DNA of 64,000 nucleotides. Source: Mermis nigrescens (lineage: Eukaryota; Nematoda; Enoplea; Mermithida; Mermithidae). Every line of letters begins with the position of its first letter. Within the stretch, counting starts at the first letter, position 1. A program made the position numbers and the translations under genes. The notes beneath the pieces were generated by a model. That model was not told the origin of the DNA. It saw nothing but the letters and a program-made list of their open reading frames with translations, and made no database searches. Below are positions 12,601-22,984 of this stretch, piece by piece. The DNA is taken from assembly GCA_036768485.1 (NCBI GenBank), contig JAVLUZ010000527.1, positions 248,001-312,000 of the forward strand, written 5' to 3'.

Positions 12601-13189
12601 AGCGCGGGAGGATTTGAGACTTAAGACCTCCAAGAGTCCGGTAGACCCCCCAAAATCGATTGATTCCCACAATTAAGCTTTTAGTATTTTTTTGGAGATT
12701 TTCGCCGGTTTTACACCATCCAGACACCCCTTATCTTATCTTTTCATCGTATGCAGATGCCAGGTAGATCCATTCATTTTCCAAACGCCTATTTACGATG
12801 AAAAGAAGGCATTTATCTTCCGCGATAGCTTTATGTTCAAATTTCCGGGTGCTGCTTGGGTTCAGTTTCGATGTAAAATTTCTATGTGCGACTCAAAAGG
12901 CGGCAACTGCAGTGGATTAGTGGTAAGTGATTAAAATGCGTAATTCCGTGTTTTAAGAGCCCTGTCCCTCCTATTTTTAATCATATTATGCAAATATATT
13001 ATGGGTGTATCATTCAATTGAACTTGTACTTATATTCAGCCACCTAACTGCTCACAAAGGAAGAAGCGTGAGGAAATGATGAGGCAGGTACTGCATACTG
13101 TTGATGTAGAGACCAGAAGAGTAAATGTTCTTGTCAACGACGATCTCAGGAGAATAGAGAAACAACGATTTTGTTCGAATTTATATTGA
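387..13189 (+). CDS. cut-6: VWA-ZP cuticlin, CUT-6-like (5' partial, six exons, one frame disruption)
   Basis: Gene-level entry. The exons are 387-668, 3994-4349, 5299-5420, 8451-8529, 12757-12922 and 13040-13189, and their phases agree at every junction. The visible product is 383 residues. It starts in the second half of a VWA domain (strand and loop ILVLTDGHS, with the late metal-site Asp), continues into a full ZP domain with paired Cys (DIHC, DPNC, SPCGIQ, AGCF, then MDCSY, GCGV, KWTC, HDCS, NGCQ, FRCKISMC, GNC), and ends in a charged tail after RKKR, a furin-like site. In nematodes VWA plus ZP is the layout of CUT-6, a secreted cuticlin polymerised into the cuticle and linked to alae and body shape in C. 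elegans. No membrane helix is seen after the furin site, unlike most cuticlins. The upstream half of the VWA domain and the signal peptide lie before the window. An extra base at about 4206 breaks the second exon, so the gene may be damaged or the assembly wrong. The symbol is by architecture only. Confidence 0.85.
1544..2407. mobile_element. MITE-like element rich in GGGTTAA words (cuticlin intron)
   Basis: Ends CCGAATGACAAAACGTGGG and the inverse of CCGAATGACAGAACGTGGG, continuing inwards with inverted AACCTTAGGTTAAAC. Both flanking 250-nt zones are packed with GGGTTAA/TTAACCC words and TATGACAGAA. The 400-nt centre is AT-rich. No target duplication could be fixed. Non-coding. Confidence 0.7.
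2690..3000 (+). repeat. dispersed repeat R-C
   Basis: Core TTTCTAGAGCATAAAAACAT and AGCAAATAGATAGCTAAAAA, G-run end CTGGGGGGAAGG. Other copies: 7240-7500, 11440-11860 (minus), 47820-48140 (minus), 54170-54540 (minus), 54960-55340 (minus), 57340-57720, 57735-58090 (minus), 63730-64000 (minus, runs out of the window). Several copies hold the GGCGCGAAGCGCC hairpin; here it is decayed to TGCGCGAAGAACC. Confidence 0.78.
3994..4349 (+). CDS. cut-6: cuticlin exon b: ZP-N half, with frame disruption
   Basis: Acceptor CATTTCAG before 3994 and donor GTAACG after 4349. It begins EPIIRGPTDIHC, matching the start of nematode ZP domains, and reads to CGIQRTQD. The frame then moves by one base at about 4206 and resumes as SPVAGFTYNVTFMLQFHPDV through KIDRILEAGCF to DVSTT, which aligns well with cuticlin ZP-N. 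The shift lies in GATCGAT, consistent with one extra C or a small duplication. The exon leaves in phase 2 and joins exon c to give STTAFPS. Confidence 0.85.
5299..5420 (+). CDS. cut-6: cuticlin exon c: start of ZP-C
   Basis: Acceptor TTGCAG before 5299 and donor GTAAGT after 5420. Encodes AFPSIMDCSYTLEQFHPERG, then GCGVLNAKIGDSIFHKWTC. The HKWTC stretch is a strong nematode cuticlin signature. Phase 2 in, phase 1 out. Confidence 0.88.
6243..6525 (+). repeat. dispersed repeat R-A
   Basis: About 280 bp from GATGCACAGCAT to GTGCATGTCTG, with the conserved core GTTATTACGCAGTTTCTGGTC and TTTTGCCTCATTTTCCCC. Other copies: 1-260 (minus, two partial), 6545-6790, 8126-8408, 9389-9672, 32463-32680, 32919-33200, 33412-33620 (minus), 33625-33855 (minus), 41575-41800. 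Non-coding. Confidence 0.8.
6800..7063 (+). repeat. dispersed repeat R-B
   Basis: From AGGTGGGAAGCACCGAAATT to CCCATGTGTGG, core GGTCGTATGGCGAAAAAAAC and TTTCTCATCAAGCACTATCC. Other copies: 2472-2670 (minus), 14790-15003, 26975-27245 (minus), 32685-32905, 53030-53305. The peptide [20 protein letters not shown] appears in several copies only because the repeat is conserved. Confidence 0.82.
8126..8408 (+). repeat. dispersed repeat R-A
   Basis: Copy in the cuticlin intron directly before exon d, ending about 40 bp from its acceptor. Confidence 0.78.
8451..8529 (+). CDS. cut-6: cuticlin exon d: ZP-C continuation
   Basis: Acceptor TTTTGCAG before 8451 and donor GTAAGT after 8529. Encodes PNSFSYIVHDCSAATDQVTM, then KILDDNG, equivalent to the VHSC...ILNEEGC segment of cuticlins. 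Too short to show as a separate open frame. Phase 1 in, phase 2 out. Confidence 0.88.
9171..10690. mobile_element. inverted minisatellite pair, probable foldback element
   Basis: 9171-9390 is a run of CCAACAGT/CCCACCGTTCC/CCCAAC words, and 10505-10690 is its inverse (GTTGGGACGGAGGGACTGTTGG and similar). The 1.1-kb interior holds an R-A repeat (9389-9672) and AT-rich DNA. Open frames across the arrays are repeat artefacts. Confidence 0.6.
9389..9672 (+). repeat. dispersed repeat R-A
   Basis: Copy running from GATGCACAACATGGC to CACGTGCATGTCTGG, inside the foldback element at 9171-10690. Confidence 0.78.
12104..12209. repeat. 53-bp direct tandem duplication
   Basis: Two near-identical units, each beginning ACTGTCCGGCGATATTGAGC and ending TTTTTGAGGTC, with two mismatches. 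In the last large cuticlin intron. Confidence 0.9.
12757..12922 (+). CDS. cut-6: cuticlin exon e: end of ZP-C
   Basis: Acceptor TATGCAG before 12757 and donor GTAAGT after 12922. Encodes CQVDPFIFQTPIYDEKKAFI through FKFPGAAWVQFRCKISMC to GGNCSGLV. The AWVQFRCKISMC part is the last conserved ZP block. Phase 2 in, phase 0 out. Confidence 0.9.
13040..13189 (+). CDS. cut-6: cuticlin last exon: furin-like site and charged tail
   Basis: Acceptor TATTCAG before 13040; stop TGA at 13187-13189. Begins PPNCSQRKKREEMMRQ. RKKR fits the RX(K/R)R furin consensus that releases ZP proteins. The remaining 35 residues are charged and hold no hydrophobic segment, so no membrane anchor is visible. An alternative 3' exon with an anchor cannot be excluded. 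Confidence 0.82.
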   Translation, partial: PPNCSQRKKREEMMRQVLHTVDVETRRVNVLVNDDLRRIEKQRFCSNLY

Positions 13190-13281
13190 ATCTGTTCGCA
13201 CTCTCTTGCTTCATCGTGACAGACATTGAGAACCATTAGTCTAACATATATTTGCTGTATGTATGTATGTACATCCTGCAT

Positions 13282-13287
13282 AATAAA
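13282..13287 (+). terminator. candidate polyadenylation signal of the cuticlin gene
   Basis: AATAAA lies 93 bases after the stop codon of the cuticlin gene, a usual 3'-UTR distance. A single hexamer in AT-rich DNA is weak evidence by itself. Confidence 0.5.
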
Positions 13288-13601
13288 ACCTTAACATCAA
13301 ATTAGTAATAAAGGAAGAATACCACTTTATGAAGTCCAAAGACATTAATCCAAGATTTACGGTAATTATAGATCACTCAAAGTATTTATCGCAATGTGTC
13401 GGCTGGCTACCTATCAGTAAAGGTCTTAATACAAACGAAATCAGCAGGAGTAAAGGAAACATTTTGATGGTAAAACAAAGCGATGTCGGTGGGGCACAAA
13501 ATGAATAAAAATCGAAATATTGTCAAATGATGATGTAAATCATTATTGTTAGTTTTGTAGCTCTGGAAAATGAATGAAACAGGCAATAAATAAATAAATA
13601 A

Positions 13602-13790
<189 letters not shown>

Positions 13791-14789
13791 ATCTACTTTT
13801 GCGCAAAATTAGGCTACTGCTCGTCGTACAAAATCATGGCTCAACTACCCTCGTATCGTTTGCGTACAGAATGCATTTCTGAACTGATAATATGCATTAT
13901 TCTGAACTTAAAAAACAACATTATAAAAAAATTATAAAAGTAGTTCTATTGCTAAATATTTCATTGTTATCTGCATTCTATAGGGCATATAATAACAGCT
14001 AAATATTGTATAACCTAATTCTATCAGTGCATATGAATACTATAAGAAATTTTCCAATGTTGATAGTAAAGTTTTTCAATGATATGTGTCGAGTCATTAC
14101 CTTGGTGCCTGATATGAAGGCGTACTTGTAATTCTAAAATGCAGCTTTTTTAAGAATCAAAAATAGCACTTTAAAAGTAGTATTATGGCAAAAACACAAT
14201 GCTGAACATCATCGGCACTGTCAGGCATCAATCATGTCATGACCTTTATCTTGAGAAGTCTGATACTGAGTCATTCTCAGGTTTCTCAGTAGTGATATTC
14301 AGTTTCTCAGAGGTGCATGCCTTTGTTCCAGTGTCTGTCCTTTGTGTGTGGACCTTTATAAACTTGCAGCTCCATTTCAGGCCTCAGAACCACTACTTCT
14401 TTTAAATATTTACTAAAACAACATCTTTGTATTCTTCCAACTCTCTGGTTTCTCAAAAATATACGCTTTATGTCTCATCTGAACATACTGACACCTATCA
14501 TAAATTTGCTACATATAAAAACACCTGCACAAGAATGTACAAACACTGTCAACAAAACTAGGCCGTATTCATAATATCTAAAACTGTAAAAATTCTGCAA
14601 CAGCAAAAACAACAACAAAACCCAAGCCAAACAGCACATATACCAAAAACAACCGGTACCCATCTCACTGGCTGCTGTAAACAAAATGCCATCACTAATT
14701 GCCCAATATGAAAAAAACCGAATAACCATTAATCTAACCTTTCACATAACGAAAAAATTCTGAAAGTACGGAAATTTTCAAAAATTAAC

Positions 14790-15003
14790 ATGCCTTAAAA
14801 ATGGTGGTATGGCGAAAAAACACCATTTTTCGACGTTTCTCATCGAGCACTATCCATTGGCATCAAAAATTGCGAAAAAACGAAAAAAATTTTAAAAATT
14901 GAATTTTGGGGGGGGGGTATTTTGTTTTCTGGTTGGGGGTATTTTGGTTTCTCGGGGTTGGGAGTGCATACCCCCAAACCCCCGCCCCACGCCTAGGTGT
15001 GGC
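14790..15003 (+). repeat. dispersed repeat R-B
   Basis: Copy with several G-runs of 5-9 nt, ending at the LE1 arm that carries the CxxC remnant. Confidence 0.78.
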
Positions 15004-15346
15004 CGGATCCAAAACGGCAAACACGAAAGTTTGTAACTCGGCGAATATTAGGTCTTTTTCGAAACGGTAAAGAACGTTCCGTTCGAAATCACAAAACGCG
15101 TGTAGATACACTATCTACAAGACTTAGAAAAAGATACTTGCGTACCGATGCATTTAAGTCACTAGCAAAAAAATGCTCCGATGGAACAAAAAAAGGTCGA
15201 ATGTACTTGGAATTAAGCATCATTAAGGACATAAAAGGAGGGGACTATGGAAAAAACACCTATGTTTGTAAAAGTTGTGAGAATCTGCTGAAAAATGGAC
15301 TTCCGCTAAAAAGCGCAAAAAATAGTAATATTCTGCGGCCTGCTTA
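14999..15346 (+). pseudogene. coding remnant with a CxxC motif in an LE1 arm
   Basis: A 115-codon frame with a basic first half (RNGKERSVRNHKTR...LRKRYL) and then KCSDGTKKGRMYLEL, IIKDIKGGDYGK, YVCKSCENLLKNGLPLKSAK. The same segment recurs, degenerate, at 39870-40060 (+), 62385-62570 (+) and inverted at 24690-24850, 40510-40700 and 62795-62995. The pattern C-x2-C-x3-L-x2-G-x2-P resembles a Cys motif seen next to the Rep domain in some invertebrate Helitron proteins. That comparison is from memory and uncertain. Only this copy keeps a long open frame. Confidence 0.45.
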
Positions 15347-15505
15347 AGGGAGTTACGCCCACATATGAGCGTGAGGGAGGGGGTTTGGGGGTTAACACTT
15401 CCTCAGAATCTGAAAACTCCTAAAATGAATAACTTACCGAGTTGAATTCGGTGTTATTTTTAGCAATTCTGCCCCATCTGACCCCCAGAATTTGGCTGCA
15501 TGCTG

Positions 15506-15511
15506 CTTATG
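15506..15511. repeat. left target-site duplication of the Polinton
   Basis: CTTATG directly before the element end; it matches 24492-24497 exactly. Confidence 0.88.
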
Positions 15512-16795
15512 AGTAGTAATGGCTGTGACCCTGGGGTGCAACGCTGTAGGATAGGCTGTGTTATAACATAGGCGATGATGTAAAAATCTGCACCCTGAGG
15601 TAAGCTGAGGGTGCAACGTTGAAGTATATAGAGCTTTGGACGGGGAGGGGGTGTGTATAAGGGGGCTCCCACCGCGCCGTCTGTTATAGCATGGTCCATC
15701 TTGCAGTGTTGTTCCTCAGGTTGCATGGTCGATCTAGGGGTATCAGTTGGTGTGCCAAAAAATGCATAAAACAGGCACGTGGCTGGCCGTCCTACTTGAC
15801 CAGCACTGATTTGGGAGGACTATGCCCAAAAATAGCACAAAATAAAGTTTTTTTCTGAATTTTGGGGGTCAAGACCCCATTCCCTCAGATCTACGTGCCT
15901 GCATAAAAATTATGTTTCTGGTAAGGATATACTTTTCGCCTTTTTTATTTAGAAATTTTCCCTGCTGAGATGCTTCCCGCATGCATGCTTTGTTGTATGT
16001 ATTTTTTACTGTTCGAAGAAAGCACATACACAACAAGTCACGAATGATGTACAACTAATTTTGCTAAAAACTACAGTAAAAATGAAATAGGCAGCCATAT
16101 AGATCAGCGAATACATCAGATATGCTGCAAATGTGATCTGTTTCGTTCGATAAAGAGAAATACGATATAACAATACGTCGCGAAAATAACAAAAAAAATT
16201 CGCATTTATTCCAAGTGTTTTTGAGCATCTCATCCGTAGATGCATAGCAGGGTGGCTTTAGGGGTCAGCCTTCAGTCTCAAAAATAGGCATAAATTGACA
16301 GTCATTGCAGCAAAAAATTTTAATTTTTATCAATTCCCAGGAACTTTTCCATTTTGGTCCCCTCCCATAGGTGTTCGTCTCGTCTCCTCTCATTTGCATG
16401 GGTCTGCATACAGAGAACTTTGCCGTTTAAATAACAATTATTGATATTTTTTTTATGAAGTTGTGAAAAAATTTTGTTGTTGTGGAAATTTTTTGTCAAG
16501 TTGTGAAAATTTTTTGTCAAGTTGTGAAAATTTTTTGTCAAGTTGTGAAATTTTTTGTCAAGTTGTGAAAATTTTTTGTCAAGTTGTGAAAATTTTTTGT
16601 CAAGTTGTGGAAATTTTTTGTCAAGTTGTGAAATTTTTTTGTCAAGTTGTGAAAATTTTTTGTCAAGTTGTGAATTATTTTTACGTGCTTAAGCATAGTA
16701 CTTTTGTCAAGTTGTGAAAATTTTTTGTCAAGTTGTGAAAATTTTTTGTCAAGTTGTGGAAATTTTTTGTCAAGTTGTGAAAGCACAATGTACAA
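15512..16795 (+). repeat. left terminal inverted repeat of the Polinton
   Basis: Inverted counterpart of 22985-24491. Matching blocks include TGACCCTGGGGTGCAACGCT and TTGTTCCTCAGGTTGCATG near the end, the stretch around 16015-16060, and the terminal array of 21-bp units. Each arm also carries private insertions. One of them, at about 15755-15900, is flanked by CAGGCACGTGGCTGG-like and CTACGTGCCTGC-like ends. Open frames in the two arms with the common start MQPEEQHCK are probably only a consequence of repeat identity. Confidence 0.82.
16457..16785 (+). repeat. tandem array of a 21-bp unit, left Polinton arm
   Basis: Around 15 copies of a unit reading TTGTCAAGTTGTGAAAA followed by a T-run. 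The period is 21 nt, so every frame stays open and gives a 7-residue periodic peptide (NLTKNFH on the minus strand). Those long frames are repeat artefacts. The array is broken by TACGTGCTTAAGCATAGTAC at about 16682, and the same interruption occurs inverted in the right array. Confidence 0.92.
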
Positions 16796-17127
16796 AAAAA
16801 GGAAATAGGACAGTGTATGATCGCAGGGTATGAATAACGTGAGTATTTACCGCTCGGCCAGTCAAACAAGTATATGTGCGCCCACGAACTCTTTTCAAGG
16901 AGGTAGCGCACGCACCTTTTCACTTCACCAGGCACACTGTACACCCCAACCGCCACTAACCCGGATCGCGGGGTACGGCTGAGAATGTACAACAAAACAA
17001 AATCGAAAACGAACAGAGGCCACTACACATCGCCGGCACTTGCTCCTCACAAGGCACGACATGTAAACGGGAAACAAAACAAAATTCAGAAAAAATAAAA
17101 AGGTAAACACGTGTCCACGAACCTGTT

Positions 17128-19920
17128 TCACCAGGGTAACACGTGCACACTACAATCAAAAGCCGAATGGTAAAGTACAATAATCGGGACCAAAGAACGT
17201 TTATCATACACGACCCTATAGTCCTTTTTGTACACCGCGGTAAAAACGTTTCTCATATTATCCCTGATAATTTTCTTTTCCAAAACGGTTTTTATGATCT
17301 CGTTTTTGAACAGAAACCGATGACCATTTGTTTCATGATATCGAAATCGATTTCTTTTCTAGTGTTGAATGTTAAATGGAACCCCAAATTTTGTGAGTCT
17401 GATTTACAATATTTTTCCCGTCAATAGCAACCCTGTATGCGTAGTTTTTTGGCCCTCCCGCTACGAATTCACATATGTAAGCCCCGTCCCCATAACCGCT
17501 AAGCTCGTCGGTCATATCGCCCAAGTAACGGCCTATCGGAACCGTACAACAATCGTTTTTTCGAGTTAAATAAATAATTGAATCGGTGTCGAAATAAATT
17601 ACGCGCGTGTCTAATTTTTCTAAATATGAATACAATTCAAGTCTAGCTTGTGCTGTTACATAAGAAGCTATTACAGGATTTGTGTTATTTAACGCTTCTA
17701 AAAATTCGTCTTCTATGACATACGTTGTACATACAATACGCTCGCCTAAAAACTGTACAGAGCTAACTTTTTTCGTAGGATCGAACATTAACTTTACAAA
17801 TTTTTCCGGCTCGGTGAAATATTCGACCTGAGATAAATTGTTGCGCTGTCCGAATTTTCCCCAAAAGAATTTAACATGAGTTTTGATAAAGCGCACATAC
17901 CTGAGTTTTTCTCAATTTTCTGCCTGTCTAACCTTATACCCTCGATTTCTTCGTATCGCCTAATATATTCTTCTTTTTCCGCTTCCGTTGAACATCCCTT
18001 TGGCCATCCGTCTGCCTGCTGCTTTAATTGCTTTAATCGTAGGAACGTGTTGATATATTCTGTGAAAAGCCCGCCCTCTTTGGTCGTTGGTTCGTATTTT
18101 TCGATTTCTGTATAGTGCCAAACTTTGTGGATTTTTGTTACATTGTAGCCTTTATCGATTGCTTTGTACAGTTCTAGGAATCCCAGGCGCCCGTGATTGA
18201 TCTATCTTCGTCTGAATGCTCACAGACTACCTGTTTCTCAAGAACACAGGTCCGGCAGAGGGGGAACAATAATTTACCCTCGTGTTGAAAAGGTAGGACG
18301 GGGTGGTACAAACCCCGAGGGGGGACGACTGTACATTTTATAATACCATTATAAGGCTTATCATACAATGAAACAAAATTTTCAGTGATAATTACAGGGT
18401 GTTTTAATGGAAATTCGCCCGTCTTACATACCCAAGGATACAAACTACATACATCTGTATAGAAAATTTTTTCGCCTTCTTTACATTCATGATACAACTT
18501 TACAGCGTTTGTACGACCGCCGTAAAATGCTTCTCTCGGCGATAATGGAGTTACAAAATTTACAGAATCGAAAAAACGTTTCATATTTACATTTTGTTCA
18601 AGCTCTCGCTTCAATTCACATTCCCATTTTTCTACAACTGTATAACCTAAATTTTCTAACGCTTTACGTCTATCTACAGTGGCCTGATACGGTTCCTCGA
18701 ACGTTCGATTATCTAGAGTTCGCTGCTTTCTATTTACAATATTACATTTTGCACACCCGTGATAGTAACAACCGTTGAATTCGTAGATTGTATTTCCCGA
18801 GATCCCGTCGACTTTAAACCGCCCAATTTTTACCTCGCCCCCGTTTAATTTATGTCTTATTCGAATGTTTTGAGTTTCCGAAAGCCATTGTAACCATTTT
18901 AATGCTATTATTGATTGATTTTCTTGAGACCGGTACCCGTGAGCTGGAACAATGCCAATACGTCCTGGTTTGAGTAAATTTTTACGAAATACGTGATTAC
19001 AGGCCGAAGCTATTGTTAAACTGACTAGAAAAGAATCGACGCCCGTTTCGTCAATGAAAATTTGACGAAACTTTAAACAACAACGTCTCAAAATATCTAC
19101 ATCGGAATTACAGTATTCTACAAGCTCTTTTTGTAAATCAAAGGGTTCGTTTTTCGCTTTTTCACTTTCGTACCATTTGAAAAAATCCTCGCGCGCCTCG
19201 TCTTTCATAGTGTTGGGTGAGTAGTGTTCGGAATCGGGTAGGGGCTGATATAGTTTTGGTTGTTTTTTGTGTTGAAAAGATGTGGGAAGTACCCCTTCTT
19301 CAGTTCTGGAATCCCCAAAGTTTTTGGAAGAGAAGGAAGGGGAATGGGTAGGAAATTTAACGAATCAATAACCCGATCACCCCCCCCCACTTCCAACATT
19401 ATGACTTCGAGGCCGCGCGTTACGATTTTGGGTAAAACTGTACAATTTTCGTGTAAATATTCGAGTAAAAACTGTGAATCGAAACCACGAGCGTTATGGG
19501 CTAAAAGCGCCCCGATGCTGCTCGCTAAATAACCATTTACAAAAATTTTCTAGACAATTGTCGCCTAAAAACGTATATTTGCCACAGTTTTGTCAAAAAT
19601 CTGTATCTATACATTTTTCACAAACGCGATGGGCTATACAACAATTTGGTTCGTGCTTGAAAATTTTTCCGTACTTATTTTCTCCAATTTCTACATCCTG
19701 ACGAGTTTCAAAATCAAAAAATATAAAGAAAGGTTTTCTTTTTGGTTCGGAATTCTTGTCTATAGGTTTCATATAAGATTGATGATTGTCTCGATCTACA
19801 TTACAATTACACGTCTTACAGAAAAACTGATTACATTTATGATTTTTACCGTATTTGCTGCCTTGTCGATTTTGATTCTCCTTAAAATGCTTTTAACATT
19901 TAGAAAATAATTGACTTAAA
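17128..19920 (-). pseudogene. protein-primed family-B DNA polymerase of the Polinton (broken)
   Basis: Family-B replicative polymerase of the Maverick/Polinton type, which copies the element by protein priming. Read from high to low coordinates, motifs appear in the correct order: exonuclease I FFDFET (about 19715), a Cys-rich stretch (CCIAHRVCEKC), exonuclease II HNARGFD (about 19485), NFLP...KKGYFPHLFNT, exonuclease III YCNSDVDILRR (about 19100), polymerase motif A DVCSLYP (about 18445), motif B NSFWGKFG (about 17865), motif C YFDTDS (about 17590) and the C-terminal RVVYDKR (about 17205). The frame is broken by an in-frame stop near 19590 and by shifts near 19520, 19250, 18180, 17868 and 17400. 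At least two shifts (18180, 17868) are one-base losses in homopolymers relative to the second copy. The region upstream of the exonuclease is absent. Inactive as assembled. Confidence 0.88.
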
Positions 19921-20867
19921 AAAAAACAGCTTGCTCATTAAATTTTAAAAAAAAAAAAAACAATTAAAAAAGTTGTATTAAACTCCTCAATACACTCGGA
20001 CAAAATACTACAAGCCCCTTTGCCTATTCAGGACGGCTACCCCCTTCACCCACACCCTTCCCTTCTCCTCCCTCAAAAAATACTGATATAGTTTATTAAA
20101 AATGTTCATCGTGTTGGCTGTTCTCCAAAAACTTCATTATAAGTCAAAATGAATATAGCCCAATAGCCCCATGTTGAACAGTGGTAGGGCTCAGAACCAA
20201 AATTCAATATCCGTCGGCGGTACGTGTCGGTGATAGGCATGTAGGAACAGACCTTGTCAGCACTACCCTTCGCCCACCAGCAACATTTTAAACCACTTTA
20301 TTTTACTAACATACATATCCCCTACTAAGTGCAGATTCGCGCCAAAAACCGTTTCTCTACTTCACTGTAAGACTTAACTACCTGGTCATCGTAATTGCAT
20401 TGCCCCGCGAATACCCCATTGCTAATACCATGCCGACCATGTAAGCCATTATCATTCATATGCCCCATTCTTCATATACCTTTAACATTACACCATAAGA
20501 TATCCCCTACAGTAGTAACCCGACAACACCAATCCAATCGCTATTCCAGTTAAAAAAGCCTTACATGCAATCCAAGCTTAAAATAATTACTTCCTTTCCG
20601 AACCATCATCAAAACATCTGCCATCTGCTCTTCCCAACATTTCTTCAAAACGAGCTGAAAAGTCGCGTAAAAAACAATAAACAGTGAACATAGGCTGCCC
20701 AAGCTCGGGTCTCTAGTCCTGAACGACTGGAGACTGTATAGTTGTGCTCGCCTCCCGTCCCCAGCCGACCTGCGCTCCTTCTTCTTCGCCGAAAATAACG
20801 TCCCAGAATTCGGGCGATCCGAAATTTGTTCTGTCCGCTTTTGATAACTTGATGAATTCTTGGAAGG
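19921..20867. other. Polinton interior between the polymerase copies, non-coding
   Basis: Starts with two poly-A stretches (19920-19970), then C-rich sequence. No coding signal was recognised. The longer open frames here (for example on the minus strand up to 21155) are complements of the polymerase copy. Confidence 0.6.
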
Positions 20868-21762
20868 AAGCGTATCAGGATACTGTAGATAGACGTAAAG
20901 CTTTAGAAAATTTAGGTTATACAGTTGTAAAAAAATGGGAATGTGAATTGAAGCGAGAGCTTGAACAAAATGTAAATATGAAACGTTTTTTCGATTCTGT
21001 AAATTTTGTAACTCCATTATCGCCGAGAGAAGCATTTTACGGCGGTCGTACAAACGCTGTAAAGTTGTATCATGAATGTAAAGAAGGCGAAAAAATTTTC
21101 TATACAGATGTATGTACTTTGTATCCTTGGGTATGTAAGACGGGCGAATTTCCATTAAAACACCCTGTAATTATCACTGAAAATTTTGTTTCATTGTATG
21201 ATAAGCCTTATAATGGTATTATAAAATGTACAGTCGTCCCCCTCGGGGTTTGTACCACCCTGTCCTACCTTTTCAACACGAGGGTAAATTATTGTTCCCC
21301 CTCTGCCGGACCTGTGTTCTTGAGAAGCAGGTAGTCTGTGAGCATTCAGACGAAGATAGATCAATCACGGGCGCCTGGGATTCCCTAGAACTGTACAAAG
21401 CAATCGATAAAGGCTACAATGTAACAAAAATCCACAAAGTTTGGCACTATACAGAAATCGAAAAATACGAACCAACGACCAAAGAGGGCGGGCTTTTCAC
21501 AGAATATATCAACACGTTCCTACGATTAAAGCAATTAAAGCAGCAGGCAGACGGATGGCCAAAGGGATGTTCAACGGAAGCGGAAAAAGAAGAATATATT
21601 AGGCGATACGAAGAAATCGAGGGTATAAGGTTAGACAGGCAGAAAATTGAGAAAAACTCAGGTATGTGCGCTTTATCAAAACTCATGTTAAATTCTTTTT
21701 GGGGAAAATTCGGACAGCGCAACAATTTATCTCAGGTCGAATATTTCACCGAGCCGGAAAAA
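20868..21762 (+). pseudogene. second, inverted, partial copy of the Polinton DNA polymerase
   Basis: Almost identical to the middle of the other polymerase (about 17817-18690) but on the opposite strand, with about 2.2 kb between the two copies. It covers the part from RRKALENLGYTVV through motif A (DVCTLYPWVC) to motif B (NSFWGKFGQR) and stops before motif C. A run of five C at about 21237, against six in the other copy, shifts the frame and splits it into two open frames. The flanks (20700-20867 and beyond 21762) are unrelated to polymerase, so this is an internal inverted duplication, not a second gene. Confidence 0.85.
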
Positions 21763-22984
21763 TCTATAAAAATTAATATTCGTCTATGAGTTCTTACTAT
21801 ACAATTGTAGAGCTTAACATGGTTTTATGCTTGCTTGTATAGTTGAACGAGATAAAAGGAAAAAGCATTAATAACGCACAATCCTATAACAACTTCTTAT
21901 ATAACACTTCTTCATTTAAATATGTCATATTTAAAAAAATAAACAACAACTACTCACTACCAAACTATTCTTACTATAACATTATTATACATTATCGCCC
22001 GTATACTTCCACCAACAGTATATTTTGTTTTTCTTTTTTGAAAAATTTCAAAACAACTTATATAGCAAATTCATAACAAAATTTTCACACTACACCTCCC
22101 CAAAATTACTATAAATTGGAAAAATAAAAGATCAAACTAAAAACCCCAAAAATTCCGATTTAACATTCACTTTTTAAAAAAAAAAAATAAATTTCAACAA
22201 ATAGTAGAACTGAAAAATTTGAAATTGAAAATTTCTATTCCACTATATCGTGACCATTTTGAAAAAAAAAATTGTTCTCAAAAACAATTAAAATTTCACA
22301 AAATATATGAGACCTAAAATGTATATAATAAAATTCTTGTCAATATATACACACCATTCACTTTATTTTATGTATATATTACCTATTACTTCAATTCATC
22401 AAACATATTTACTAACCTTTAACGGACTATTTATTTCATAGTTTTTTCATACACTATGAAAATTCTAAAATACCACGTGAATATATAATAACCTCTATTA
22501 GTTTTGAATATATTTAATACTCGTTTATTAAATATTTTTGATCAGTTTATACTTGTTAAAGTATACAATATACCTGAAAATTTTCTACATCATTAAAAAA
22601 AAAAAAAATTCAATAAACTTTTAAAATATTTTATTAGTTTAACAACAATAATTTTCACATTATTCACTTACTATCATACGGTGTGAATGAAGCATATACA
22701 TTGTGCTAAGAATGTTTTTATATTATCTCGTGGCTGGCGAGCTTCATACGTCCACGTCGTGCCAGCTGGGGTCATGGATGCAGTAAACCTGCATTCATGA
22801 TGCAGAATTGAAGCAATTTCAATTTTTTAAGTTGTAAACAGCTATTGATCAAGCTGAGACAACGGAATTGAGTGCTTAAAACTCATATTTTCTTCATTTT
22901 TTCTTTTTTCTCTTTTTTTGGCTGATGGATGACTTCCTATTATTTTAGCAAAAAAACACGTAAAACTGCATACTTTCAGCAAAA
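21763..22984. other. AT-rich Polinton interior, non-coding
   Basis: Very AT-rich with poly-A runs (about 22176 and 22598). No gene recognised. The missing structural genes of a full Polinton are not here. Confidence 0.6.

Larger units (their letters stand above)
8530..12756. other. cuticlin intron between exons d and e
   Basis: Contains the foldback pair (9171-10690), a mosaic of G-run repeats (11040-12070, 12480-12720) and the 53-bp duplication. No gene seen. Confidence 0.75.

Noticed and set aside
16463..16795. Long open frames with NLTKNFH or SSCENFL periodicity
   Set aside because: They are produced by a 21-bp tandem repeat, whose period is a multiple of three; all frames are open on both strands.
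20550..21155. 201-codon minus-strand frame MEIRPSYIPK...
   Set aside because: Complement of the inverted polymerase copy; the same shadow appears on the plus strand at 18407-18778.
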